Source: Kaistia adipata DSM 17808 (lineage in GTDB: Bacteria; Pseudomonadota; Alphaproteobacteria; Rhizobiales; Kaistiaceae). Taken from it: 64,000 nt of DNA. Location of the stretch: assembly GCF_000423225.1 (NCBI RefSeq), contig NZ_KE383991.1:1188217-1252216 (forward strand). Reading direction: 5' to 3'. The notes under the pieces are model-generated. The model had not been told where the DNA came from and did no database searches. It worked only from the letters and a program-made list of their open reading frames with translations. This document shows positions 35,290 through 43,934 of the stretch, in pieces. Every line of letters starts with the position of its first letter. Position 1 is the first letter of the stretch. A program made the translations under genes and the position numbers.

Positions 35290-36387
35290 ATGGCGAATAA
35301 GTTCATCTCCAGTCCGCTTGGCGTTCAGATCAAGCGGCGCGATCTCCTGAAGGGCGCCGGCGTCCTCGGCGCGGCGAGCGTCTTTCCCGCCATCATCACC
35401 CGGCGCGCCTTCGCCGCCGACAAGCCGACCGTCGTCAACTCGATCCGGTCGCTCTCGAACCCCTATCACGCCACCTGGAACAAGGGCGGCGCGGCCTTCG
35501 CCAAGTCGGTCGGCGCCGACTATGTGACGCTGGTGACCGAGGGCAACAGCGAGAAGGGCATCGCCGACATCAAGGCGATCCTCGCCAAGACCGGCGGCAA
35601 TTGCGTCATCAACGTCGACCCGAACGACAGCCCCGACGCGCGCCCGATCGTCGAGGCGGCCAAGGCGGCAGGCGCCTATGTCGTAACGCAGTGGAACAAG
35701 CCGGCCGACCTGCATCCCTGGGATTTCGATCCCAACTATGTCGCGCACATCTCGTTCAGCGGCGTGCCCTACGGCAAGGCGATGGCCGAGACGCTGATCA
35801 AGAAGATCGGCGGCAAGGGCGGCATCGTCGCGCTCGGCGGCATCGAATCCAACGTGCCCGCCATCGAGCGCAAGAAGGGCCTCGAGGAGGCGCTCGCCGC
35901 CAATCCGGACGTCAAGCTGCTCGACTACCAGGTCGCCAACTGGTCGGCGACCGAGGCGCTTGAGAAGACCAACGCCTGGCTCACCCAGTTCGGCGACCAG
36001 ATCAACGCGATCTGGGCGGCGAATGACGACATGGCGCTCGCCGCCGTCGAGGCGCTACGCGCCGATGGCCGCGCCGGCAAGGTGGCGGTGACTGGCATCG
36101 ACGGCATCCAGCTCGCCGTCGAGGCGATCCAGAAGGGCGAGCTCGCCGGCACCGTCGCCTGGGATCCGTACTGGCAGGGCGGCATGGGCCTTTCCATCGG
36201 CTACCAGGCGAAGACGGGCGGCTTCGATCCGTCGAAGGAGCCGAAGGACCATCGCGAGTTCTACGGCAAGGGCGTCATCATCACCGCCGACAACGCCAAC
36301 GCCTTCTACGAGGAGAACATCGCCTCGGAGCCCAAGATGGACTGGAACGACATCTGGGGCCGGGTGACCGGGCAGATCCAGTACTGA
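35290..36387 (+). CDS. Sugar ABC transporter substrate-binding protein, Tat signal
   Basis: Periplasmic sugar-binding protein of 365 residues. A twin-arginine-type signal (IKRRDLLKGAG) is followed by a hydrophobic run ending at RAFAAD. Peripla_BP_4 blocks include GGNCVINVDPNDSPDARPIV and VTGIDGIQLAVEAIQKGELAG. Start is ATG 35290 with GGGAGGAG 7 bases upstream. It heads a second complete ribose-type importer that differs clearly from the one at 25439-29199, so the two probably carry different sugars or polyols. Confidence 0.92.
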   Translation: MANKFISSPLGVQIKRRDLLKGAGVLGAASVFPAIITRRAFAADKPTVVNSIRSLSNPYHATWNKGGAAFAKSVGADYVTLVTEGNSEKGIADIKAILAKTGGNCVINVDPNDSPDARPIVEAAKAAGAYVVTQWNKPADLHPWDFDPNYVAHISFSGVPYGKAMAETLIKKIGGKGGIVALGGIESNVPAIERKKGLEEALAANPDVKLLDYQVANWSATEALEKTNAWLTQFGDQINAIWAANDDMALAAVEALRADGRAGKVAVTGIDGIQLAVEAIQKGELAGTVAWDPYWQGGMGLSIGYQAKTGGFDPSKEPKDHREFYGKGVIITADNANAFYEENIASEPKMDWNDIWGRVTGQIQY

Positions 36388-36394
36388 CCTGATC

Positions 36395-36482
36395 CGGAGG
36401 GGCACGCCGCCCCTCCGCCGGCGCCGCGACCCGGCGCCGGCGATCCACGCGATGCCGGGAGGCCGCAGCCGCCGCCTCCCGG
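36395..36482 (+). other. Three tandem stem-loops after sugar-binding-protein gene
   Basis: Hairpin 1 has arms CGGAGGGGC/GCCCCTCCG (36395-36417). Hairpin 2 has GCCGGCGCCG/CGGCGCCGGC (36417-36441). Hairpin 3 has CCGGGAGGC/GCCTCCCGG (36455-36482). All arms are perfect. They fill the 131-bp gap before the permease gene and probably protect the upstream message. Confidence 0.6.
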
Positions 36483-36518
36483 ACGCTTCCGATCGAACCG
36501 CATGAGGCGATCAGGCCA

Positions 36519-37520
36519 ATGACTTCAGACGCATCCATCAATCCCGGACCGGTCGCCATGCCGGCGGCCCGGCGCCGGTGGCGCATCGCCTCCTGGGCGC
36601 CGCTGATCGTGCTGGTGCTGCTCTGCGGCATCATCACGCTGATCAATCCGAACTTCCTGACCTTCGGCAATCTGGTACGCATCAGCCAGGCGGCGATGAT
36701 CCCGCTGGTGCTGGGCATGGGCGCGACCTTCATCATCCTGATGGGTTCGATCGACCTGTCGGTCGAGGGCGGACTGACGCTCTCCGCCGTCATCCTGTCG
36801 ATGCTGGTGATCAACGGCGCCAACGAGAACGCCTTCGGCCTCTTCGGCGTGCTGATCGTTCTCCTCGTCGGCGCCGGCGTCGGCTTCACCAACGGCGTCA
36901 TCCATGTGCGGCTGAAGATCCCCTCCTTCATGGTGACGCTCGGCATGTGGTTCGTCGGCGTCGGCGCGGCCAACGCGCTGCTCGGCGGCATGGCGATCCG
37001 CATCAACGATCCGATGATCCGCGGCCTCGCGATCGAGCGCTTCCTCGGCTTTCCCTGGGGTGTCTGGGTGGCGCTCGGCTGCCTGCTGGTCGCGCTCGTG
37101 ATCCAGAACTACACGCGGCTCGGCCGCTACATCTACGCGCTCGGCGGCGGCGAGGAGCTGGCGGCGCTCTCCGGCATCCCGGTCGGCCGCGTCCGCATCC
37201 TCGCCTTCACGCTGGCCGGTGTCTTCTACGCCGTCGGTGGCGTGCTCGCCGCCGCCCAGCTCGGCCTCGGCAACGCCCAGATCGGCACGGGCCGGCTGTT
37301 CACCACCATCACGGCCGTGGTGGTCGGCGGCACGGCGCTCTCCGGCGGCCAGGGCAGCGTGCTGCAGACGCTGGTCGGCGTGCTGATCGTCGTGGTGCTG
37401 GCGAACGGCATGGTGCTGATGGGCGTGCCGCCCAGCGTGCAGATCGGCGTGCAGGGCCTGATGATCATCGCGGCGGTCGCGCTGTCGATCGACCGCAAGC
37501 GCATGCGGATCGTCAAATGA
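36519..37520 (+). CDS. Ribose-type sugar ABC transporter permease
   Basis: Inner-membrane permease of 333 residues, BPD_transp_2 family. The blocks FIILMGSIDLSVEGGLTLSA and FTTITAVVVGGTALSGGQG are typical of RbsC-like subunits. Its stop overlaps the ATPase start (ATGA) by 4 bases. Start is ATG 36519. A second permease follows the ATPase, so the importer probably uses a permease heterodimer. Confidence 0.9.
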   Translation: MTSDASINPGPVAMPAARRRWRIASWAPLIVLVLLCGIITLINPNFLTFGNLVRISQAAMIPLVLGMGATFIILMGSIDLSVEGGLTLSAVILSMLVINGANENAFGLFGVLIVLLVGAGVGFTNGVIHVRLKIPSFMVTLGMWFVGVGAANALLGGMAIRINDPMIRGLAIERFLGFPWGVWVALGCLLVALVIQNYTRLGRYIYALGGGEELAALSGIPVGRVRILAFTLAGVFYAVGGVLAAAQLGLGNAQIGTGRLFTTITAVVVGGTALSGGQGSVLQTLVGVLIVVVLANGMVLMGVPPSVQIGVQGLMIIAAVALSIDRKRMRIVK

Positions 37521-39082
37521 GCGCGCCCCTCACCCCTGCCCCCTCCGCCACCGCGACCGCCACCGCCGCATCGCCGCCCGCCCTCGCCCTCGTGCATGTC
37601 GACAAGCGCTTCCCCGGCGTGCACGCGCTGAAGGACGTCTCGATCGAGATCCGCCCCGGCGAAGTGGTCGGCCTCGTCGGCGAGAACGGCGCCGGCAAGT
37701 CGACGCTGATGAAGATCCTGAGCGGCGTCTACCAGCCCGATTCCGGCGACATCCTGCTCGATGGCCGCAAGACCCGCTTCGTCAGCGCCTCCGACGCCAT
37801 GAGCCAGGGCATCGGCATGGTGTTCCAGGAACAGTCGCTGCTGACCAACCTGACGGTGGGCGAGAACATCTATCTCGGCAACGAGAAGCAGTTCACCCGC
37901 TTCGGCATCGTCGACTGGCGCGCGCTCTATGCCGCCGCGAGCCGCCAGCTCGCCAAGGTGCAGATCGACGCCGACCCGCGCACCCGCGCCGACGACCTCG
38001 ACTTCGCCGCGCGCCAGATGGTCGAGCTCGCCAAGGCGCTGACGCTGGAGGAGAACGCGCCCGGTCATCTCGTCATCCTGCTCGACGAGCCGACCTCGGT
38101 GCTGGAACGGGCCGAGATCGACATCCTGTTCGCCCGCGTCCGGGCGCTGCGCGCGCGTGCCTCCTTCATCTTCGTCTCGCACCGGCTCGACGAGGTGCTC
38201 GAGCTCTCCGACCGCATCTATGTGATGAAGGATGGCGCCGTCGTCGCGGAACTCGCGGCGGCCGAGGCCGACGTCACGCAGCTGCATCATCTGATGGTCG
38301 GGCGCAGCCTGCAGGCGGAATATTACCGCGAGCCGCTACAGCAGTCCTATCGCGACGAGGTCGTGCTGGAACTGGACGGGCTCCGCCTCGGCGGTGCCTA
38401 TCGCGACATCTCGTTCAAGCTGCATGCCGGCGAGATCCTCGGCATTGCCGGCGTGGTCGGCTCGGGCCGCGAGGAACTGACCCGCACGCTCGCCGGATTC
38501 GCGCCGCATGACGGCGGCCGGCTGCTGGCGCACGGGCACGAGGTCCGGCTGCGCACGCCGGCCGAGGCGGTCGATGTCGGCGTCGGCTACGTGCCGCGCG
38601 AACGGCGCGTCGAGGGGCTGGTGCTGTTCCTCCCCGTCGCCGCCAACATCACGCTCGCCGATCTCGGCGGCCTCACCCGCGCCGGACTAATCGACACCCG
38701 CGAGGAAAGGCGGCTCGCCGAGGACTGGGTCAAGCGCCTCAAGGTGCGCACGCCCGGCATCAACACGCTCTGCCTCAACCTCTCGGGCGGCAACCAGCAG
38801 AAGGTGGTGCTGGCGAAATGGCTGAACGCCCAGTCTCGGATCCTGATCCTCGACCATCCGACGCGCGGCCTCGACGTCGGCGCCAAGGAGGAGGTCTACG
38901 AGCTGATCCGCGCCGTCACCGCCGAGGGCGTCGCCGTCATCCTCACCTCCGACACGCTCGAGGAGACGATCGGCCTCAGCCACACCGTGCTGGTGATGCG
39001 CGACGGCGCGATCACCCACCGGACCGACGCCAGCCCCGGCCACAAGCCGAAGCAGGTCGACCTCATTGGACACATGGTCTAG
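37517..39082 (+). CDS. Ribose-type sugar ABC transporter ATPase
   Basis: ATPase of 521 residues with two nucleotide-binding domains. The first has GENGAGKSTLMKIL and ILLDEPTSVLE. The second has a degenerate P-loop, GVVGSGREELT, with LSGGNQQKVVLAKWL and ILDHPTRGLDVG, where His replaces the usual Glu after the Walker B Asp. A Pro/Ala/Thr-rich N-terminal tail of about 20 residues precedes the first domain. Start is ATG 37517, overlapping the upstream permease. Confidence 0.9.
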   Translation: MSAPLTPAPSATATATAASPPALALVHVDKRFPGVHALKDVSIEIRPGEVVGLVGENGAGKSTLMKILSGVYQPDSGDILLDGRKTRFVSASDAMSQGIGMVFQEQSLLTNLTVGENIYLGNEKQFTRFGIVDWRALYAAASRQLAKVQIDADPRTRADDLDFAARQMVELAKALTLEENAPGHLVILLDEPTSVLERAEIDILFARVRALRARASFIFVSHRLDEVLELSDRIYVMKDGAVVAELAAAEADVTQLHHLMVGRSLQAEYYREPLQQSYRDEVVLELDGLRLGGAYRDISFKLHAGEILGIAGVVGSGREELTRTLAGFAPHDGGRLLAHGHEVRLRTPAEAVDVGVGYVPRERRVEGLVLFLPVAANITLADLGGLTRAGLIDTREERRLAEDWVKRLKVRTPGINTLCLNLSGGNQQKVVLAKWLNAQSRILILDHPTRGLDVGAKEEVYELIRAVTAEGVAVILTSDTLEETIGLSHTVLVMRDGAITHRTDASPGHKPKQVDLIGHMV

Positions 39083-39086
39083 CGCG

Positions 39087-40046
39087 ATGAACACGATGCT
39101 CGACACGCTCCGCTCCGACGGCGTCCGCCAGTGGCTGCCGCTCGTGACGCTGGTCATCCTCGTGATCCTGGTCGGCACGTTCCAGCCGGCCTTCCTCGAC
39201 GTGAACACGCTGCTGCAGCTCGCGAGCGACACCGCCGTGCTGTTCATCCTCGCGACCGGCGTCACCTTCGTCATCATGCTGGGCGGCATCGATCTGTCGA
39301 TCCAGTCGATGGCCTCGCTTTCCAGCGTCGTGGTGGCGCTGACGCTCGCCCGCTACGGCTATGCCGCCTTCGTCTTCGCCTTCGGGCTCGGTGTGCTGGC
39401 GGGCCTGCTCTCCGGCATCGCGCATGTCCGCCTGCGCATCCCCTCCTTTATCGCGACTCTGGCGATGGGCGGCGTGCTCTACAGCGCCGCGCTCGTCACC
39501 TCGCGCGAGCGCTCGATCACGCTCGGCGAAAGCGAGCGCGCCTATCTCGGCTGGATCACCGGCACCCTCTTCGGCATCCCGAACGTCGTCATCATCGCGC
39601 TCATCGTGCTCGCCATCGCGCATGTGCTGCAGAGCCGCACGCCGTTCGGCCGCTACAGCGCCGCGATCGGCGCCGGCGAGCCGGCCGCCTACGCCTCCGG
39701 CGTCAAGGTCGACCGGCAGAAGATCTTCGCCTTCGTGCTCTCCGCGAGCTGCGCGGCGCTGGCCGGCATCGTGCTGGTCGGCCGCCTTGCCAGCGGCTCG
39801 CCGACGCTCGCCAGCGAGCTGCTGCTGCCCTCGATCGCCGCGGTCGTCGTCGGCGGCACCTCGATCACCGGCGGCGTCGGCTCGATCTGGCGGACTCTGG
39901 TCGGCGCGCTGATCATCTCGGTCGTACGCATCGGCATGACCTTCCTTGGCGTCAACATCTTCGCCCAGAACATCGTCTTCGGCGTCGTGCTGGTCGCGGC
40001 CGTCGCCATCACCATCGACCGATCGAAGATCCCGATCGTCAAATAA
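39087..40046 (+). CDS. Ribose-type sugar ABC transporter permease (second)
   Basis: Inner-membrane permease of 319 residues with BPD_transp_2 blocks FVIMLGGIDLSIQSMASLS and LLLPSIAAVVVGGTSITGG. Start is ATG 39087, 4 bp after the ATPase stop; a TTG at 39066 would overlap the ATPase. It ends about 40 bp before the SDR gene. With the permease at 36519 it makes a two-permease importer. Confidence 0.9.
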   Translation: MNTMLDTLRSDGVRQWLPLVTLVILVILVGTFQPAFLDVNTLLQLASDTAVLFILATGVTFVIMLGGIDLSIQSMASLSSVVVALTLARYGYAAFVFAFGLGVLAGLLSGIAHVRLRIPSFIATLAMGGVLYSAALVTSRERSITLGESERAYLGWITGTLFGIPNVVIIALIVLAIAHVLQSRTPFGRYSAAIGAGEPAAYASGVKVDRQKIFAFVLSASCAALAGIVLVGRLASGSPTLASELLLPSIAAVVVGGTSITGGVGSIWRTLVGALIISVVRIGMTFLGVNIFAQNIVFGVVLVAAVAITIDRSKIPIVK

Positions 40047-40087
40047 CCTTCACCATCACCTCTGCCTGAAGAACAAGGAGCAAAAGC

Positions 40088-40879
40088 ATGGATCTCGGAT
40101 TGCGCGACAAGGTCGCCGTCATCACCGGGGGCAGCATCGGCATCGGCCTCGCCGTCGCGAAAGGCTTCGCGGCCGAGGGTACCCATGTCGTCCTCGCGGC
40201 CCGCAACGCGGAGCGGCTCGAGGCGGCGCGCGCCGAGATCGTCGCCGCGCATCCGGTCACCGTCCTCGCCGTCGATTGCGACGTCTCGACCGCGGTCGGC
40301 TGCGACCGGGTGATCGCCGCGACGGAGGAAGCGTTCGGCGGCGCCGACATTCTCGTCAACAATGCCGGCACCGGCAGCAACGAGACGATCATGGAGGCGC
40401 CGGACGACAAGTGGCAGTTCTACTGGGACCTGCACGTAATGGCGGCGATCCGGCTGGCGCGTGGGCTGGTGCCCTCGATGAAGCGGCGCGGCGGCGGCGT
40501 CATCCTCAACAACGCCTCGATCTGCGCCTCGCAGCCGCTCTGGTACGAGCCGATCTACAACGTCACCAAGGCGGCGCTCGTCATGGCGTCGAAGACGATG
40601 TCGACCGAGTTCATCAAGGACAATATCCGCGTCAACGCCGTCAATCCGGGCTTCGTGCTGACGCCCGACTGGATCAAGACGGCGACGCAGCTGACCGCCG
40701 ACAAGGGCGGCGACTGGAAGGGCTATCTCGACGACCTCGCCCGCGCCAACGCGCCGATCGGCCGCTTCGCCTCGCCCGAGGAGGTCGCCGACTTCTTCGT
40801 CTTCCTCTGCTCCGAGCGGGCGAGCTATTCGGTCGGCTCGACCTACTTCATCGACGGCGGCATGCTGAAGACGATCTGA
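40088..40879 (+). CDS. SDR family NAD(P)-dependent oxidoreductase
   Basis: Classical short-chain dehydrogenase of 263 residues. The cofactor motif TGGSIGIG is at residues 14-21, NNAGTG near 90, the catalytic serine in NNASICAS, and YNVTK supplies the Tyr and Lys. Start is ATG 40088 with AAGGAG upstream. Being co-transcribed with a sugar/polyol importer and near xylulokinase, it may oxidise a pentitol to a ketopentose (inference). Confidence 0.9.
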   Translation: MDLGLRDKVAVITGGSIGIGLAVAKGFAAEGTHVVLAARNAERLEAARAEIVAAHPVTVLAVDCDVSTAVGCDRVIAATEEAFGGADILVNNAGTGSNETIMEAPDDKWQFYWDLHVMAAIRLARGLVPSMKRRGGGVILNNASICASQPLWYEPIYNVTKAALVMASKTMSTEFIKDNIRVNAVNPGFVLTPDWIKTATQLTADKGGDWKGYLDDLARANAPIGRFASPEEVADFFVFLCSERASYSVGSTYFIDGGMLKTI

Positions 40880-40915
40880 TCCCGCCGCCCAGGATCGTTT
40901 CGATTGAACCGAGGG

Positions 40916-40944
40916 CCGGCGGGCGCTAGGCAGGCGCCCGTCGG
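40916..40944 (+). terminator. Terminator-like hairpin between SDR and lacI-type genes
   Basis: 11-bp stem (CCGGCGGGCGC with GCGCCCGTCGG, one G-T wobble), 7-base loop, followed by TTCCTC. It probably attenuates transcription into the regulator gene. Confidence 0.5.
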
Positions 40945-40965
40945 TTCCTCCCACGGTCACCCATC

Positions 40966-41979
40966 ATGAAAGCGTCGCGCAGATATCCGTCGTCAACCGA
41001 CGTGGCCCGGCTTGCCGGCGTCTCGCAGTCGGCCGTCTCGCGCGCCTTCAACAAGGGCACCAGCGTCTCGGAAGAGACCAGCCGCAAGGTGTTCGAGGCG
41101 GCGAAGCAGCTCGGCTACAGCCCGAACTTCCTGCCGCGCATGCTGCGCAAGCATCGCTCCGACCTCGTCGCCATCGTCATCAGCGACACGGCCAACGCCT
41201 TCTATGCGGCATCGGTCGACGCCTTCTCGAAGGCGCTGCAGGAGACCGGCCACCAGGTGCTGCTGTTCAGCGTCGGCGGCGGCAATGCGCTCGACGGCGT
41301 GCTGCCGCGCCTCGCCAGCTACCGTGTCGACGCCATCGTCAGCGCGCTCCCCGTCGTCACCAAGGAAGCGGCCGAGGCCTTTGCCCGCATCCGCATCCCG
41401 ACCGTCTCCTTCAACACCCCGGCGCGCAACCAGTGGGTCTCCTCCGTCTGCTCCGACAATGCCGGCGGCGGCGCGCTGGTCGCCGATCTCTTCGTCCGGC
41501 GCGGCGCCCGCTCGTTCGGCTTCATCGGCGGCATGCGCGGCGATTATGCCAGCGACGAGCGCCTGCGCGGCTTTCGTGAGCGGCTGGCCGCGCATGGCTT
41601 CGACGAGGTGCAGACGGCGCGCGGCGACTATCTCTATGAGGGCGGCCTCGCCGCCGCGCAGGCCATGACCGAGCAGCGCATGGTCCCCGACGCGCTGTTC
41701 TGCGCCAACGACATGATGGCCTTCGGCGCCCTCGACGCGCTGCGACGCGCGGGATGGCGGGTGCCGGACGACGTGCTGGTCGCCGGCTATGACGATGTTC
41801 CGGCCGCCACCTGGGGCTCGTTCGACCTCACGACCGTCGTGCATGGCCACCAGGCCATGGTCGCCGCCGCGATCGCCATCCTGCACGCGCGCATGGCCGA
41901 TGCCGGCCCGGAACCCGCCGACGGCGTCACCACCATGGTGCCGGTCCGCCTAGCGGAGCGGGCGACGACAAGGCGCTGA
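40966..41979 (+). CDS. LacI family transcriptional regulator
   Basis: Repressor of 337 residues. The N-terminal HTH contains SSTDVARLAGVSQSAVSRAFN and the hinge region NFLPRMLRKHRSDLVAIV, followed by a periplasmic-binding-protein-like sensor domain (CANDMMAFGALDALRRAGW near residue 245). Start is ATG 40966. It closes the second sugar ABC operon and probably binds the palindrome at 35076-35093. The ligand is probably the imported sugar or polyol. Confidence 0.9.
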   Translation: MKASRRYPSSTDVARLAGVSQSAVSRAFNKGTSVSEETSRKVFEAAKQLGYSPNFLPRMLRKHRSDLVAIVISDTANAFYAASVDAFSKALQETGHQVLLFSVGGGNALDGVLPRLASYRVDAIVSALPVVTKEAAEAFARIRIPTVSFNTPARNQWVSSVCSDNAGGGALVADLFVRRGARSFGFIGGMRGDYASDERLRGFRERLAAHGFDEVQTARGDYLYEGGLAAAQAMTEQRMVPDALFCANDMMAFGALDALRRAGWRVPDDVLVAGYDDVPAATWGSFDLTTVVHGHQAMVAAAIAILHARMADAGPEPADGVTTMVPVRLAERATTRR

Positions 41980-42014
41980 GGCGCCGGGAGGGCTCGCCTT
42001 GACATGGCGGGCTC

Positions 42015-42143
42015 ATCACCTCTCCCTGAGGAAGAGGTCGACGGCCGCAGGCCGGCGGGTGAGGGGTTCCGGCCTCACCTGATGGTTCCCTATCCCCTCA
42101 CCCGGCTCTTCGAGCCGACCTCTCCCCATGGGAGAGGTGAAGG
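42015..42143 (+). repeat. Bipartite intergenic repeat, copy 1 (about 130 bp)
   Basis: It begins with CACCTCTCCCTGAGGAAGAG and GGTCGACGGCCGCAGGCCGG, and ends with CCTCACCCGGCTCTTCGAGC and GGGAGAGGTGAAGG. The reverse complement of 52321-52453 follows it from end to end with few differences. It fills the gap between two convergent genes, where its hairpins may terminate transcription. Confidence 0.75.
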
Positions 42144-42152
42144 TATGCCGGT

Positions 42153-43778
42153 TCACACCGCCGCCACCTCGTCGCGCTCCTGCTGCCGCGCGCCGGCCCG
42201 ATTGCCTCGCACCAGATCCGACGCCCTCTCGCCGATCATCACCGTCGGCGCATTCGTGTTGGAGGAAACGAGGCGCGGCATGATCGAGCTGTCGCAGACG
42301 CGCAATCCGTCGATGCCGTGCACGCGGAGTTCCGGATCGACGACCGCGTCCTCGCCATGCCCCATCCGGCAGGTACCGGCCGGATGATACGCGGTGCGCG
42401 CCGCCTGTCGGGCGAAGTCCTGGTATTCGGCGAGCGAGCGCACGCCGGGGCCGGGAATATGCTCACGGCGGATGAAGCGGCGCATGGCGTCCTGCGCCAT
42501 GATCTCCTGGCTGATCTTCACCCCGTCGACGGCGCGCGCCAGGTCATAGGGCTCGGCGAAGACATTGGGATCGATCCGCGGCGCGTCGTTCGGATCGGCC
42601 GAGCGCAGCGTGACCGAGCCGCGCGAGCGCGGCCGCAGATGGTAGGAGTTCAGCGTGCAGCCATTGCCGCCGGGCACGCTGCCGACGCCCTTCTCGACAC
42701 CGGCGCCGGGCAGGAAATGGAACTGCAGGTCGGGCGTCTTCTCCGACCGGTCACCCCACCAGAACGCGCCGCCCTCGACGAGGTTGGAAGCCACGGGCCC
42801 CTTGCCGAAGGCGAGATATTCGAGGCCGGCGAGCAGCTTCCAGTGCGGCTTCTTGTACTTGTCGTAGCTGTAGGGGCCCGTCAGCTCGAAGACGACGTCG
42901 ATATTGGTGTGGTCCTGCAGGTTCTGCCCGACCCCCGGCAGGTCATGGATGACGGCTATGCCGTGCTCGGCGAGGTGCGCCGCCGGGCCGATGCCGGAGA
43001 GCATCAGGAGCTTCGGCGAGCCGATCGCGCCGGCGCAGACCAGCACTTCGCGCTCGGCCCGCACCACCTCGCCTGCTCCGTCCCCGGACACGATCTCGAC
43101 GCCGACCGCGCGGCCGTTTTCGATCACGATACGCCGCGTCATCACGCCGGTGCGCACCGTGAGGTTGGGCCGGCCGAGCACCGGCTTCAGGTATCCGACC
43201 GCCGTGCTGCAGCGCCGGCCGCCGCGCGTCGTCGTCTGGTAGTAGCCGGTGCCGGCCTGGCGCAAGCCGTTGAAATCGGGCGTGAACGGCAGCCCCGCCT
43301 CCTGCGCCGCCTGCACGAAGGCGCGTGTCAGCGGATGCGGCGTGCCGCTCGAAACGCCGAGCGGGCCGCCATGGCCGTGAAAGGGCCCGGCGAAGGTGTC
43401 GTTGTCCTCGGAACGGATGAAGAGCGGCAGGATCTCGCGGAACGACCAGCCGGAGCAGCCCTCCTCCTCGGCCCAGGCGTCGTAGTCTTCCGGGCAGCCG
43501 CGGGTGAAGACCTGCGCGTTGATCGAACTGCCGCCGCCGAGAACGCGGCCCTGCGGATAGGGAATGCTGTGCCCGGTGACGCGGCCGGGCTCCGTCTCGT
43601 AGCCCCAGGACAGCGGACCGGCCGAGATCTTGAAGAAGCCGACCGGCATGTGGATGTAGCGGTCGGTGTCGCGCGGACCCGCCTCGAGCAGCAGCACAGA
43701 GACATCCGGGTCCTCGGTCAGCCGGGCGGCCAGGACACAGCCGGCCGATCCCGCGCCGACGATGATGTAGTCGGGCAT
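42153..43778 (-). CDS. GMC family FAD-dependent oxidoreductase, choline dehydrogenase-like
   Basis: Flavoenzyme of 541 residues. The FAD motif IVGAGSAGCVLAARL is at residues 5-19, GRVLGGGSSINAQVFTRG follows near 80, and the active-site region YHPAGTCRMGHGEDAVVDP carries the conserved histidine. It resembles the choline/alcohol dehydrogenase branch and differs from the GMC enzyme at 9496 at that site. Start is ATG 43778 with GGAGGGG upstream; a longer open frame to 43922 lacks family sequence. No betaine-aldehyde dehydrogenase is adjacent. Confidence 0.9.
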   Translation of the reverse strand: MPDYIIVGAGSAGCVLAARLTEDPDVSVLLLEAGPRDTDRYIHMPVGFFKISAGPLSWGYETEPGRVTGHSIPYPQGRVLGGGSSINAQVFTRGCPEDYDAWAEEEGCSGWSFREILPLFIRSEDNDTFAGPFHGHGGPLGVSSGTPHPLTRAFVQAAQEAGLPFTPDFNGLRQAGTGYYQTTTRGGRRCSTAVGYLKPVLGRPNLTVRTGVMTRRIVIENGRAVGVEIVSGDGAGEVVRAEREVLVCAGAIGSPKLLMLSGIGPAAHLAEHGIAVIHDLPGVGQNLQDHTNIDVVFELTGPYSYDKYKKPHWKLLAGLEYLAFGKGPVASNLVEGGAFWWGDRSEKTPDLQFHFLPGAGVEKGVGSVPGGNGCTLNSYHLRPRSRGSVTLRSADPNDAPRIDPNVFAEPYDLARAVDGVKISQEIMAQDAMRRFIRREHIPGPGVRSLAEYQDFARQAARTAYHPAGTCRMGHGEDAVVDPELRVHGIDGLRVCDSSIMPRLVSSNTNAPTVMIGERASDLVRGNRAGARQQERDEVAAV

Positions 43779-43934
43779 CCGTCCCCTCCCCTTGGCGACA
43801 TGCGCCACGGAAGGTCGCTGCCCTCCGCGTCGCGGATCGCTGGCCGCACCTCCATACGACCGACGAACCGGGCCAGATGCTAGCGCATGACAAGCCCCCT
43901 CGCGCGCATCAAAGCATGGCAATGACCGTAAAAA

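Noticed and set aside
42015-42143. CRISPR-like repeat array
   Set aside because: There are only two palindromic halves, with no regular spacers and no cas genes. It is an intergenic repeat whose second copy is at 52321-52453.
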